Made by a program: the position numbers and the translations under genes. From Sphaerolaimus hirsutus (Eukaryota; Nematoda; Chromadorea; Monhysterida; Sphaerolaimidae), in NCBI GenBank assembly GCA_964036195.1, contig OZ038457.1, positions 20,053,147 to 20,117,146 of the forward strand: a stretch of 64,000 nt of DNA, given 5' to 3'. Below are positions 21,333 to 34,387 of the stretch, piece by piece; position 1 is the first letter of the stretch, and each line of letters starts with the position of its first letter. The notes under the pieces are model-generated. The model was not told where the DNA came from and searched no databases. It was given only the letters and a program-made list of their open reading frames with translations.

Positions 21333-23636
21333 GAATGGCTGGTGCCTGCTTTGGGAAAACTACAGATGACACTGTAATTCATGGCTTGTCGAAAAGAAAC
21401 AAGCCACTCCTTTTTATCAGAAGTCAGAAGTTCCCAGAACACTACTACAAATTCCACCTGCAAAATTCAAAAGCGGGGAGTAAATATTATACCTGTGCAT
21501 TGTGCAAACATTGCAACACTAATGGGTCTACTGCTGCTCCACTAATTCGCATTGTGTAAGTTACCTATTTAGTGAATTCCCAGTTTTTTTCCTTTAAAAT
21601 CCCTCTTAATTATTCATTTCGTTGCAGCGGTGACCTCCTTGTGCTCGATCCCGATAACCCCAAAAAAACCCATGTCTGCACGAATTTCTCGCCCACCTGC
21701 CATCCGCTGACTAAGGAAATCATCCAAGCAGAGCAAATTTATCAGTGAGTTATATAATTTTGACCTATTTTTTTCTTATGTTCATATTGTTTTGATCAGT
21801 CCAAATGACTTTTTTTATTACCAAATAATTCACTGTTTGAAAAATGCTAATGACACACTTTACTGCCCGTTTTTATGCCCCCAAATGACACATGCACATG
21901 CACCATTTCCCAATAATTAAATGAAAATAAAATTATTTCCTATTTTGCCATTAAATAATTCTTAACTATGACGCTAAAATACAATGTTTTAATTATGCAG
22001 GCGCCAGCTGCAGGGCATCGCCAGCGGTCACGGCATCCACAGAAAACCGAAGCGCATCCATTGCGATGTTCTGCGCGAAGTCGAAGAGCTTGCTGATGCA
22101 GAACTACGCGCCGGCGTTCGAACGAAGGTCAAGAAATGATGCAGCAAACGATCAGCAGTTCAACGTGCGATTGGGAAAAGTGGGCTCAACGTCAAGAAGT
22201 TGGAGGACATGCAGATGGCATTAAAGGTGTGTGTGTGCTTGAAGTTTCATTTTTCGGCTGGCAATTGAAGTTGAAAATAAGATTGATATCAAATGTCTGG
22301 CAAAAGTTATGAGTTTCCAAAAAAACAGACCCGACAAAAACTTGCCATATCAATATACCGTATTACCTATGTTCTCTGTAGCTATCTATGTTTTTATGTC
22401 CAAATATATTCTGTTTGGACACATTTATTATCTGTTTTGGGTATGCAAATGCCTACTATTTACTACGATCCTTACGAAAATAATAAAACCCCCCTTGAAA
22501 AATCGCCCCCCCTATCGTAGGTGACATTTCGCGAGTGAATGCGGTTGGAAAAGGGTGAGATTAGTGAGGATGAAGTTGATGAAGCGGAGGTGCTCTTCAC
22601 ACACATCAACAGCCACCCGGATCAAATAATGGCAATCCTCATGACTAAAGACCAGGCAAAATTTGCTCATAGATGTACTCAATTTTCGTGTGATGGTACA
22701 TTTGAGCATAAGCCCAGCAAATTTGACCAGGTGTGTACTGGGTTCAAATTTTTGATTTTTTTCGGAATTTTTGAATTTTTATTTCACCCCTGGGAAAAAC
22801 ACTATTTTTAATTTTTTATCTATTTATTTTGCCCAAAAACTGCCCAAAAACATTCAAAAACCGCTCAATTCGGTTTGAAAATTGAATTGAAAACACAAAA
22901 CCAAAAATTTGAAAATTTTATTTTCTTAAATATTCAACATCAATCTTCTTTTCACGGAACCTTTTCATGGCATCGCTTTTCTTTTCATGGCAGGTGTATG
23001 GCATCACGGGTACAGTGACATCAGCGGCCCTAGACCGGCGAGAATCGCACTGCGTTGCACTGGCTTTGCTCTCCGGCAGAAAAAGTTGGTCCTGAATATT
23101 TTAAATTTAAATTTTATTTAAAGTGAGTACTGAATATTTTAAATTATAGTGACTGTATTTCTTCTAATAGAAGGGCGCCCTTCTATTTTTGTCAACTTTT
23201 TTACCTCCCTTCTATTGGAGACCTGCCCTTCTATTAGAAGAAATATGGTAACTAAATTTATTTCATGTTTTCAACTTGTGTTCAAAATTGAAAATATTTT
23301 CAAAATTTGTGTATAAACAGATTTAAATGTCTTCAAACAGTGGAGTTATTTTTAGCAATGGAATATGTAAATAGTTACTGCAATGGAATATCAATAAAAA
23401 TATTAATATTATTATGTTATAAAAACAATAATATGTACACAAAAATATGCAGTTACAAGCCGAGCCGCCCGCCGAGCTGCCCGCCGAGCTGCCTGCCGAG
23501 CCGTCCGTCGAGCCACCCATCGAGCCGCCCGCCGAGCCACAAGCACAGCCTGCTGCGAACCCTACTTTCGATCGCAGCGCGATGATTGTGCAGTTGCAGC
23601 GACAGCTGCAACAGTTGCAGTCAGATGCGTCTTAGT
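21333..23636 (+). pseudogene. MULE-transposase/FLYWCH-like gene with in-frame stops
   Basis: Exons 21333-21555, 21628-21744 and 22001-22240 splice in frame (both junctions phase 2). They encode a Cys-rich finger region with YYKFHLQNSKAG, YYTCALCKHCNTNG and KKTHVCTNFSPTCHPL, then a basic segment (IHRKPKRIHCDVL). The frame then meets TGA at 22137 but stays open beyond it to a good donor at 22240. The next exon (22522-22730) opens VTFRE, has a second in-frame TGA, then runs EKGEISEDEVDEAEVLFTH to FSCDGTFEHKPSKFDQ. It joins an exon starting 22995 (VYGITGTVTSAALDRRESH, then CVALALLSGRKSW). The DGTF...P..F.Q motif followed by a CVALALLSG strand is typical of MULE transposase cores. A Pro/Glu-rich, then Gln-rich C-terminal exon follows at 23456-23635 (ends LQQLQSDAS). 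Two TGA codons suggest a dying transposon-derived gene, though recoding cannot be excluded. Confidence 0.6.
23150..23252. mobile_element. Short TTCTTCTAATAGAAGGGCG inverted repeat
   Basis: Ends are CTGTATTTCTTCTAATAGAAG and its complement CTTCTATTAGAAGAAATA. It is a short relative of the elements at 49698-50118, 52873-53164 and 55858-56217. Confidence 0.6.
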
Positions 23637-24435
23637 TTGAGTAGAAATAACACATATGAATTTGCTTTTCTATATACACTCTATATATTCGATTTACGTG
23701 TTTTATCGCTGTGACATTTGACCGCTGTGTGACCTGGGATTTGGTCACTGCCGGCATGTATTTAACACGTGTACATTGTACGGATTATTTATTTAAATAT
23801 TGCCACGCAAATACAGTATTGGTTGGCATGTACACGTAATTAAGTATGAACTGAATGAGTATGAATGGCGGCGTAAATGTGGGTTAAATATCGACACAGT
23901 AGGGTTAAATAACGACCCACTAGGGGTTACGAAACGAATGAAAAATAAAAATCTTCTGAGGCTTTACAAACGAGGTACTTTGGCTTTACAACCGACATTG
24001 TTTGGCTTACGAATGGAAGGGTTACGAACCGCTGTGGTTAAATATCGGGTTTTCCTCAAAAAAAACCTTACCAACGTCGCATTGGGAGAAATTTTTCTAC
24101 CGCGAAACGATTTTTTGTACATACACAGAAAAGCTTGGGAAGAGCCAAAAATGTAATACACTATTTGTATGCAGAGTTCAGATTCAAATGTAAAGTACGG
24201 TGTCCGACACGCGAGTAAGCCCTGAAATTGTGCGCACAACGAGCATTTAAATTGAAGCAACAGATGTGTCACATAAATGTAAGGATAAAAAATTTGAACA
24301 TAATTTCTTCATACATAGTTTTATATTTTATCCAAAACATAGGTAACTCAAACTTTTCGAAAATTATCCGTATGGGAACTTGGCAGCTTGCCTAAACAGT
24401 GTTTGGATCTACTCGTTTGAATACAGCCGTTGACG

Positions 24436-27400
24436 ATGGCGAACCGGCGCGGCATGCCACTGTGTGGACCGGAATCCGCGACCACTTCTGGTCGCTTAAT
24501 CGCAGTCCGTGGCCATTATCGGGGAGTCGGATGGAAAACCAGTGTCTTTTACTCTAGTTCGTACGTACAATACGTACGCATATCGGAATACAAACTTGGC
24601 ACTGGGCCAAGTTCCCATAAGTTACCCGGTCCAAAATTTTTCGTAAAAATTCAAAACTGCCTGCAGTACGATGGCACATTCGTACTACAGTCAAATATTT
24701 CGTAATTGGCAAAATTCCAACCAAAACATAAGGTGACTGGTACGCCACAGACAAGTGCACAACAGAATTTGTAAGTCAACAATGGATTAAAGGCGACTAT
24801 GACACTGCTAAATCAGCTATAAATCGCCCACAGTATCGTTTCAAACAAAAATCAAATCAAAAATTTGTCAAAAAAACGAATTTCGGTACGTTTGTCGCGC
24901 ACACCTTTCAGTAGAAAAATCCGAAAATGAAGGTGGCTTTCTCTCGGGGGTCGTCTTTCCTCTGCTGGGGCAGATCCCCAACGGGTTTGTTTCGAAACTG
25001 AAAATGGAAAGTTGCCAAAAAATTTGCTGAATTTTTTGACCTTTCAGACGTCGGCGCGACATCGGTGTCGCTGCGGACGACTTATGGCAACGCGGCGCTG
25101 CGCACTTTGATCGCGGAAAGTTTCTGTTCGTCAAGGGGAGGGGGGTTGTTTTGTGACACCCGTTTTTGAAATTGGGATAAATTTTGAATTTTTGGGTTCC
25201 GGGCGTGTACAAACATTTTTGTGTTGTGCTGCGTGGTCTTGTTTGCATGATCATGCTACGATATCAGCTCTTTTCCCACAGCTATATTCACAAATCTCCA
25301 TGAGCTGGCGGCCGTCCGCGCTGCTGAAGGAGGCACCCTCAGCGCAGATGAGTGAGTTTCATGTTGTTGTTTTTTGGCTCAGTGCAGATAGCTGGGCGAT
25401 TTGGGGGGAGTGGATGGTTGTAGCCAAAATTTAGCTGGAGGGTTTGGGGGGACTCGCGCAACCCCTGAATTACTAGTTTCCTTGTAACATTTTTTTACGT
25501 GTAAGATTTTCATTTGCAGAATTGGCCCAAAAACCGTTTCTTTCATCATTGTAAAATTGTAATAACATTTATAAGTTTTCAAAATTGAAGTGTTGTTCTA
25601 TTTATAATATTGTGAAACTAAATTATATAACTTTTTTAAATACTATCTATAACATACAGACTTCTGATCTCAAGTCAAAGTTACTTGGCTGCATTGAAAG
25701 TTGCTTCCGAGGCCGTGCAAAGCGGTGAGAATGAATCTGATAGTGACGCGTCTCGGTACTTGCGTGCTGCCGAAATCGTATGGTGCTTGGTGGAGCGACT
25801 GTTCTTCAAGCCAAATGGTTGGATTTAATTTTAAAAAATATTTCAAATTCCTTTTCCGGATTTCTTTGAATTTTGTTTCCAGATTCGTTGGTTGTGGCTG
25901 ATCTCGTTTATTTGGCGCGCACAGTTTTCACCACTCCCGATGCTCACATGACCGCCGTTCAGGAGTTCAATGCTCGTACAGGTATTCTTTTGTTATATAG
26001 ATTTTACATAAATTTACAAAGTTGTAGATGGTGCGAAATTGTGTTGATCCTAGGGTTCAAACGATATGACTTTTCGATATCGATATTCGATATTTTTTCA
26101 AAATTTTCGATATCGATATTCGATATTCGATATTTTTTTCTGAAACTCGATATTCGATATCGATACGATATGGAACCTCGATATCGATATTCGATATTCG
26201 ATATTGAAAAATGGTCGATATTCGATATTTCGATATTTTCGATATTCGATATTGCGATATGCTTTTGGTATAGCAAGGCATATTTCAAGTGGCATATTGT
26301 ATTTTAATGTGGTTGCACACATGTTTAATCATCTCTTTACTGAAATGTGAATGGTACAAGTGATTTTAACAAGCTTTACATCACTCAATGGTAGAAAATA
26401 GAAGAAAAACATGATGAATCAAAGTGTATCAGACAAATAACAATTGGTAGATATTACAGTTCATCCTTATAACCTAATTGCTTAAGGGCATGTTGCACAA
26501 AAAAGTATATCAGCGTTTTCTGGCTTCAAATTTAGCACTCCAACAACAATGACATTATAAATACTGTACTTTTACTCATCAAATACAATACTATAAGCAC
26601 ATCAGATCAACCATAAACAACTCAAAATGAAAATGAAAAGTAAATTTGGGGACACAATACATGTTCGATATATCGAAAAAATGTCGATATTCGATATCGA
26701 TATTCGATATTTTTTCAAAATTTTCGATATCGATATTCGATATTCGATTTTTTTTCAAAAGTTTCGATATCGATATTCGATATTCGATATAAAAAAATGG
26801 TCGATATCCGATATTCGATATTCGATACGATATATCGTTTGAACCCTAGTTGATCCGACATGATTTTATCGGGTGGTCCATTGATCGTGTCAGAAATGTC
26901 AGATACGCCGCACGATATTGGTCTGTTTTCAAGTTTTCAGCTTTTAGATGTGTTTTTTTTCAGGCGAGCAAATCGACAAATGCAAACAGTACTGGTGGGC
27001 GCTGTATTCGCTGATCGCTTTCGGCAGAGTTGAAGAAGCTACCCACTTGTTGGGACTGCACTCGTACGCGAACTCACCCGCCTACAAGAGCCTGGATTAT
27101 CTGTTGAAAAAGGTATAGAGATCACTAGTGAGGGATCACTTTAATTTAATTTTGATTGTTTTTCAAATGATTTAAAAAACAAAACAGATCAAAGGCAATT
27201 TAAAGTCCAAACAAAATTCCCGTACCCGTTGGCGGCCCTCACAATTGACACGTGTGTCAACTCAGTATTCGCGTTCACGTGTCGCAGGACGATCTTTCGA
27301 AGCACCTGCGGTACTGTTTTTTTACATTGCCGCGTGTGTATTTGGAGTTCGCTCTGCGACACGTGAGCTCAAATCTGCAGTTGACACAGACCAGTTGACA

Positions 27401-30400
27401 CACGTGTGCCAACTAGTGTGTAGGCAGCCAAAACACTCATACCTATACAACCCCATTCCCACCCCAACCCCCTAAATCCAGGCTCCAATAGAATCACTGC
27501 ACTCTGCGGGCCCTTCCAGCGGCCCCGTGCAGGCGTGGCTGGCTTGGCAGGCGGACTGCGGCCGTCGGGTCGCTAGCAAACAGTTTGTTTCCGACCCCCC
27601 TGTCGAATTGGCTGTTAGATTGATGGCTGGGGAAGAGAGTGTTAGTTTTTAACTGTGTTTTCCCATTGTGGTTAAAGCGTATTTGCGTTCACTTGGAAGA
27701 TACGTGTAGTCGAGTACTGAGTAAATAGGTTTACGTTTCTTCCGATTATAATACGTGTACTCGCCTTTACGCATACTTTTTGAAAGTAATTGAGTAAAGG
27801 TTAAAAATCCTTTTGTTTTCTGTACTCAGAGATAAATAAAAATAAAATACTTTACGTTCACTTTGACTAAAGTTCTATACTTTTAACCACTCTGCTTTTT
27901 TGGCCTCTGGATTTTCCTGAGTATGTTAAATCTGTGTTGTGATTGCAGGCTCTGTCTGAGCTGGGGTCCACCGGCGTGCTCAGCGAGTGGTACGAGAGGC
28001 TGGTAGCCTACGTGTTGTACACCAGACACGACCTGCAGCTGTATGAGCTGGCTGAATTTGTGCCCGTGCGTTTTCCTTCGTTTCAATTTTCAATTGAAAG
28101 ATCTGTTTTAAATATTGATCTTTTCATCGATATAAAAAGCTAAGTGCACGAAAAGTGATTTACAGGTGAAAATAATGCATATTTTGTAGCGGGGGTTGAA
28201 TGTTAAAGTAATTAGAAATTCATGTTGGCACAAAATGTCGTTTTCGTCCGCATCGACTAGTGCTGTAAATCCGATGTTGATGCGTCACCGCGTACTAATG
28301 GGCGTTTAAAGCATATTTTTCAGTTGACCACGATGCGGTGGTCAACTAGTACGCGTACCTCTGTTTCCAACCAAACTCCTCAATTCATTTCTACAGCAAG
28401 AGCTGCGCAGCGAGACTGCCATGGCGGACGGCGCCACGCCGCTCGACGTGATAATCGCCCGGCTGCTCAGCATGGACGTGGTGGGCGCGCTGAAAGCTTC
28501 CGTCGATTCCACCACTGATTGGTTGGTGGATTGCTTTAAATTTTCGTCACTCAGTGTTTGGGATGGAAAGAGCGCTTTTTTCAACGGCCTGCTTTAAAGA
28601 AAGTTTTTTTACATAAAAAGCAGTCGTTTTTTAAAAAAGCTGTTGAAAAACCGCTGACCATCGAGCGCTCAGTACCGAGCCATGAAATGCCATGAGCCTC
28701 AGCCATGAAATGAGGGAGATAAATTGTTACTGAAATGGCATCCCGAGTAGTGGCACATCAGCATAACTTAATTTCAAGTTTGTTATTGTTTTTTACATTT
28801 CGAAATTCTTCAAACTTTGTGTTGCCACTCGACCTACACTCGCGCTTGCATCTAAACCAGTGGCGTAGCCAGGGGGGGGGCGGCCGCCCCCCCCCCTTCC
28901 TGGGTGAGACGTGAGAAATGTCGTGAAATGTGTTCTGGTGCAACGATTTTGAGGCCATTTTTCAAAAATTTTGCGCGCAGGCGCGCAATAAAGCGTAACA
29001 CCAAAGGCATTTTCTCTTTGCAGGTCGCAACGGCCTCAAGCTCGTTGAAAATGCACTCAAATGTTCATTTTCGCTGTATACATATGTAAAATACATACAT
29101 ATACAGCGGTCTGTGGCGCCTATGCCAACGCCAATGGCGCCATGGCGCGGCGCCTACGAATGGCGCCAGCGCCATGGCGCCATTCCCCTACTACATAGGT
29201 CAAATTTTAGGGGGGGGGCGCCGCCCCCCCCCGTTCGCGAGGCTCCGTAAACAATCCGCCCCCCCCCCCCCGCTCAAAAATCCCGGCTACGCCACTGATC
29301 TAAACCATACAATCAGTCACGCATTCCCGACCCCCAGGTGGCTGGCGGCGCACCTGGCCGACATGCTGCAGTTGGCGCAGCACCCCGACCTGTTGGAGTC
29401 GAAGCCGATCAACACCGATCTGGGCGACCCCGCGTCGCTCAGGGATTTTATACTCATCGAGTACGCTTCATCGTTGGCCCAGCATTCTGAGTTAGTTTGG
29501 CGCTTTTGACGACTTGGTATGTGGAACTATTCCTTGTGGGCATTCTCAGACCCTGTAAAATGTCGAATATCATGCAATGTGTAAAATGTCATGTAAAATG
29601 CCCTGCAAGACGGCTACTCGGTCGCCATTTAGCAGGGTATTTTACATCACGTTTGGCCTTTTTGTATGACATTTGACAGGGCATTTTACAGTGTCTGGGA
29701 CTGGCACCTGATAACAATTTCTACAAAACCTCAGCCTGTGGCGCTTTGCGCTGATGTACCTGCGCACGTGCGGCGACACTGGCGCCGGCGTACTCGAGCA
29801 CATTTTGGAGCGGATGCCCTGCGACGACGACCGCGATCGACTGCGCATCATAAATGTTTGTGTGGCGTAACGCGTGGCCGTTTGATACATACTTTATTGG
29901 GGGGGGGGGGCTTTGCCAGCTATATGGGACTGACTAGTGTCAGTTCTGCTATTTAATGGGAAAGTGAGAAGTATGCTGAAAGTGAAAAGTCATAATGGTC
30001 GGTTTGATGACAAGTAATCGTACACGTTGGTGTTTTACGTGTCACTCAGTTTACTCTTCACTTAACTTATCACTTTTCCACTAGCAATTAGCAACTTTAC
30101 AATTAGCAAGCCCTTCCATTCCACACTTCACCCCCCCCCCCCCTCAAACAGTCATGCATCCGTTTCTCGTGCCGCCCCGCTGCCGCCTCACACTCACGCG
30201 TCCGCTGCACACAATCACTCCATTCTCACCGCACTGCGGACGCGTTGTCGTGGGCGCTGCAGGCGGCCGACTCGGCGTTGGTGTCCACGGTGGCGGCGCA
30301 GTGCATGCGCGACAGTGTGGAGGGGGTGAAGAGGGTTGGGGAAGTGCCTGTGGAGAGGTTGGATGAGATGGATAGGGTGGTCGCTTGGGTTGACGCGTGT

Positions 30401-33400
30401 CAACAGGATGTCTTGAGGGAGTTCCCGGTGCTGGGCGTACTTCGTTAGTTTGGGTTTTCGTGGGTTCGCATTGACAACAAAATTGTGTCAACTTAATTTT
30501 GGCTAATTATGTGATTTAAACTTTCAAAATTTCAATATCTGATAGAGCATGATTGATTTTCTATCGTCGCACCTTGTGTTATTTAGTTCACGCTTTTAAT
30601 TTTTTTTGTGTATTTTAGTTGACATTTATTTTCGATGTCAACTGGTGTGTGTGGGGCGTACTGTGGGGTTAATTAATTAGTATCCACTAATTGACAAAAG
30701 CAAAAAAAACTATCTCGCGCAGGCAAATTCATCTCGCTCGTCAAGCACATTTCAACGGTAGCTGCGAGCGACAAGGTAGACACAGAAAACAGTCAATTGT
30801 CCGAGTGGTTGTGCTACCTGCTCGAGTCGACCCACGTGCCCCGCGCCGCCGCCGACACCCTGCTCGAGCTTTTTGTGCAGTTTGTGCAGATTATCAGAGT
30901 GAGATCTGTTAGTTTTAAGGGTTTTTTCATTTTTGGGTGAACTGGGCAGACCGCACGCGTGTTGCAGGATAGTAATATATCCTATGGGGTCAAGCGTATT
31001 ACGCATGTAAACCCATCACGCATGTAAACCCATCACGCATGTAGACCCATTATAGACATTATACCCGCAGGAGTAAGAAAGGGGGGCGTGTGACCCCACC
31101 CCAAACCGCCCAGCTATCTATCTACCCCTGGGGCAAATTTTTTTGGCAACTTCCCCCTGAACACCCCCCCCCCTGTGAATTGTCTAGCTATCTAGAGCGG
31201 ATTTGAGCAATTTTACCCTAATTTTCACCCAAAATCGCCAATTTGTATACTTATAATACTTATTATATAATAAGTAAATACTTATTATAGATTTTCACCT
31301 TCAAAATCAATAAATCATGCGTTTTATAGCCTATTTTCAGCATGCCGGGTATAACTAAATGTGTTCCGGGTCAACATGCGGGATAGGTTTACATGCGGAA
31401 TAGTGCAGGCCCTTTCCTATGACAGCTACCATATCTTGATGAACAAAGTGATGTGTTAACACATTTGATGATTACATGTGTTCAATTTTCCAATTGTGCA
31501 AGTTGGGGTTCAAACGGGACCGCGGTCCCGGTACATGGGTCGGCAAAAAGTCTGGACTGGGGCTAGGGTTCAAACGATATGACTTTTCGATATCGATATT
31601 CGATATTTTTTCAAAATTTTCGATATCGATATTCGATATTTTTTTCTGAAACTCGATATTCGATATCGATACGATATGGAACCTCGATATCGATATTCGA
31701 TATTCGATATTGAAAAATGGTCGATATTCGATATTTTCGATATTCGATATTGCGATATGCTTTTGGTATAGCAAGGCATATTTCAAGTGGCATATTGTAT
31801 TTTCATGTGGTTGCACACATGTTTAATCATCTCTTTACTGAAATTTGAATGGTGCAAGTGATTTTAACAAGCTTTACATCACTCAATGGTAGAAAATAGA
31901 AGAAAAACATGATGAATCAAAGTGTATCAGACAAATAACAATTGGTAGATATTACAGTTCATCCTAACCTAATTGCTTAAGGGCATGTTGCAAAAAAAAG
32001 TATATCAGCGTTTTCTGGCTTCAAATTTAGCACTCCAACAACAATGACATTATAAATACTGTACTTTTACTCATCAAATACAATACTATAAGCACATCAG
32101 ATCAACCATAAACATCTCAAAATGAAAATGAAAAGTAAATTTGGGGACACAATACAGGTTCGATATATCGAAAAAATGGTCGATATTTGATATTTTTTCA
32201 AAATTTTCGATATCGATATTCGATATTTTTTCAAAATTTTCGATATCGATATTCGATATTAAAAAATGGTCGATATCCGATATTCGATACGATATATCGT
32301 TTGAACCCTAACTGGGGCGGTCCCGGTCCCGACACCCCAGTCCCGATCCCGGTCCCGACATTTGGAAAAAGTCAGTCCCGGTCCGACCACCCAGTCCTGG
32401 TCCATGTCCCGGAACAGGGGTATCTTGAATTTTGACCCTCCGAGTGGTTGGATAGATAGCAAATCGCTCCTCCGGAGGGATAGATAGCTGAAAAATTTTC
32501 TGGGGGGGTTGTGGTGGTTCGATATATAGGCTTTTTCGGGGCATAGAAGGAAGAAAAGGGAGAAAAATCGCTAAAAGTAGGTGTAAAATAGCTCAAAATG
32601 GGTATACAAGAGCATATAGTACTTAAAATAGCTGAAAATTCGCAGTTAGACGCATGAACCAGTGATTTTAGAGGTGAAAATCTATATATAGGTATGAAAA
32701 ATAGCGATTTTGAGCGAAAATTGGGGTATAGTTTCTGAAAAATCGCTCCAGATAGGTAGATAGCTGAGCGATTTGGGGGGGGGGTTTAGGGGGTAGTAGC
32801 CCAAAATTTTGCCTCCGGGATAGATAGATAGCTGGGCGGTTTGGGGGGGGTAACCCCCCCCCAACCCCCCCCCCCCCCACCCCCCCCAACCCCCCCCCAT
32901 TCGAGACCCCTATCCCGGAATATTATAGCGGTCCCGACAAGGGATGAAAAAAACGTCTTTTTCAATGACCTGGGTTTAAAAATGACGTTTTTTAATAAAA
33001 TGTTTTTTCAAACGTACCCAAATATAGTTACAATGTTGTCAAACATGTAAAGTGTTGTAAACATGTAAATATGCCAGGCAAATAGCAGTACTTTATGATG
33101 TTATATATAGCAATATAATGGCGGCAATCTAATAGTATTATAAGAGAAAAAAATTTTATGTCAACATGTTACATTTCCTGTTCATCAAATGTTCATGACT
33201 TCAAGTGATTATGGGCATAGAATAGTGCTTCAATAATGTTATAAAAAGGCTAATACATTGCGAATGGTCATTCAACAGTGGAATTTTGTGGAACAAGATT
33301 GGCTGGATATTACATACCAATAGGGTTCAAACTGGACCGCAGTCCCGGTACATGGTTCGGCAAATCCTGGTCCCGGTCCCGACACCCCAGTCCCGGTCCC

Positions 33401-33925
33401 GACCACCCAGTTTCGGTCCCGGTCCCGACCTAAGAAAAGTTCTGGTCCCGGTCCGAAAAAGTAGTCCCGTTTGAACCCTACAAGTAATGCGTCCTTAAGT
33501 AATTTTGAAATAAGAATCCGTCCATTATTCATATCGGATATGGTATTTACGTTTCAATGTAAAGTGTGCAGTCGACGACATACTTTTCAAAAATACATTT
33601 TATGCGCCGCCATGGTGCCATTTTATCCGCCTCCTGTGTAATCAATTTCAGGGGACAATGTTGGAATCAAAAAATTAACTGTCCGGTACAGGGGTAGGAA
33701 ACGGCGGGGGGGGGGTGTGACCCGACCTTGGTTCTGCACCCCCTCTAACGCCGCACTTTCAACTAGTCCACCCCCCCCCCCCCCCAACAGCCGCCCCACG
33801 TGACCGTCCGGTGGCAAAGCGCCGGCGAGCTTCTCACTGCGGCCGTGGACAGAGAAGGACAACAACTGGGCGCCGACACGGCCGCCGCCCTGCTGCAGTG
33901 CTTTTGTGATGAAGTGATTGGTTGA
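24436..33925 (+). CDS. NUP85: Nucleoporin NUP85 (complete, 15 exons)
   Basis: Exons: 24436-24556, 24912-25010, 25048-25125, 25282-25351, 25660-25817, 25883-25981, 26964-27112, 27482-27640, 27949-28065, 28397-28521, 29338-29490, 29735-29855 (or 29861), 30152-30434, 30723-30898 and 33791-33925 (TGA). All phases agree and give about 680 aa; vertebrate NUP85 is about 656. The protein is an alpha-solenoid of the Y-complex (NUP107-160) in the nuclear pore scaffold and is needed for pore assembly and mRNA export. Family landmarks: an AALRTLIAESFSIFTNLHEL segment (residues about 90-110), QYWWALYSLIAFGRVEEATHL (about 215-235), LSEWYERLVAYVLYT (about 320-335), DWWLAAHLADML (about 390-400), FILIEYASSLAQH, and ADALSWALQAADSALVSTV (about 510-530). 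The N-terminal exon is the least certain but ends in the right phase. The first 30 codons of exon 13 are unlike the family. The intron after 30434 appears to use a GC donor. Introns hold several transposons. Confidence 0.9.
26052..26848. mobile_element. GATATC-array MITE (copy 3) in NUP85 intron 6
   Basis: Ends are TAGGGTTCAAACGATATG and ATATCGTTTGAACCCTA, with a perfect 8-bp duplication GTTGATCC. It has the same central region as the other copies and about 795 bp in total. Confidence 0.9.
28858..29297. mobile_element. CAGTGGCGTAGCCAGG element in NUP85 intron 10
   Basis: Ends are CAGTGGCGTAGCCAGG and CCCGGCTACGCCACTG, flanked by an exact 8-bp duplication ATCTAAAC. Inside are G/C runs, TTTTGCGCGCAGGCGCGCAA and GGCGCCATGGCGCGGCGCC blocks. 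It has hAT-like features and no coding capacity. Confidence 0.9.
29540..29716 (+). mobile_element. Introner-like element, copy 3, reversed inside NUP85 intron 11
   Basis: The left end GGGCATTCTCAGACCCTG corresponds to the acceptor end of the intron-forming copies. The right end CTGGGACTGGCACCTG corresponds to the complement of their donor end. In this orientation it cannot supply GT or AG to the plus-strand gene. NUP85 uses its own sites at 29491 and 29734. Confidence 0.75.
31565..32308. mobile_element. GATATC-array MITE (copy 4), nested in a GGTCCC-array element
   Basis: Ends are TAGGGTTCAAACGATATG and ATATCGTTTGAACCCTA, with a perfect 8-bp duplication ACTGGGGC. The host is a sister family with the same AGGGTTCAAACG terminus but GGTCCCGGTCCCGAC arrays. 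Confidence 0.9.
33321..33479. mobile_element. Small GGTCCC-array element
   Basis: Ends are TAGGGTTCAAACTGGACC and CCCGTTTGAACCCTA. The 160-bp body is almost only CCCGGTCCCGACC repeats. It is a minimal member of the AGGGTTCAAACG superfamily. Confidence 0.8.
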
Positions 33926-34387
33926 ATGGTGATTTATTTTTGATGTTTAATGAGTGATATTGATTGATTGATGGTGTTTTAATTGATAAAATTGATTTGA
34001 TTGATAAATAGATGGGTTTTTTATTAAAATTTATATTGATTGAAGATCGTGGAAGGTTGATTTGCGTATTGGTCAAATGGCTTTTGTGGCTTGGCTTTGG
34101 TTCTGCTGGTTTGGCGGGTTCAAATTTAATTTCCATTTCGGCGCTTTTCAAAATTATGGTGTCACTCAATTTTTAATCTTCCTTCTCGGCTGCTGTTTCC
34201 CGACTCGTTTTTGTTATTTTTTGTTTTTGATGACGTCATAAAAAGCGATTTATCGATCAATTTTCAAACAAAACTTAGAAAAACAAATAAAAATAATCGA
34301 TAATTTTTCTGTCGATTTCGTATGCTCTTATTTTCGGCTCACTTTTTCTCACCTTCATATCAGAAACCCGGCCTGCCCATTAACACC

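Larger units (their letters stand above)
30899..33790. other. Last NUP85 intron, a transposon pile-up
   Basis: Contents in order: a CGCATGTAAACCC-flanked R1 copy (about 31000-31410); a GGTCCCGG-array AGGGTTCAAACGGG element starting at 31507; a GATATC MITE nested in it (31565-32308); a reversed R1 copy (about 32440-32925) between CCCGGAAC and TCCCGGAAT; an AGGGATG-type fragment from 32940; a small GGTCCC element (33321-33479); and C-rich DNA before the acceptor at 33790. No extra exon is evident. Confidence 0.6.

Noticed and set aside
23464..23560. Short regular CCGAGC repeat, considered as a CRISPR-like array
   Set aside because: Units of 12-15 bp without spacers encode a Pro/Glu-rich coding segment; this is a eukaryotic genome.
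31010..31065. Three copies of CGCATGTAAACCCATCA, considered as a regulatory array
   Set aside because: The same words flank the R1 copy near 12355-12685, so they are transposon ends.
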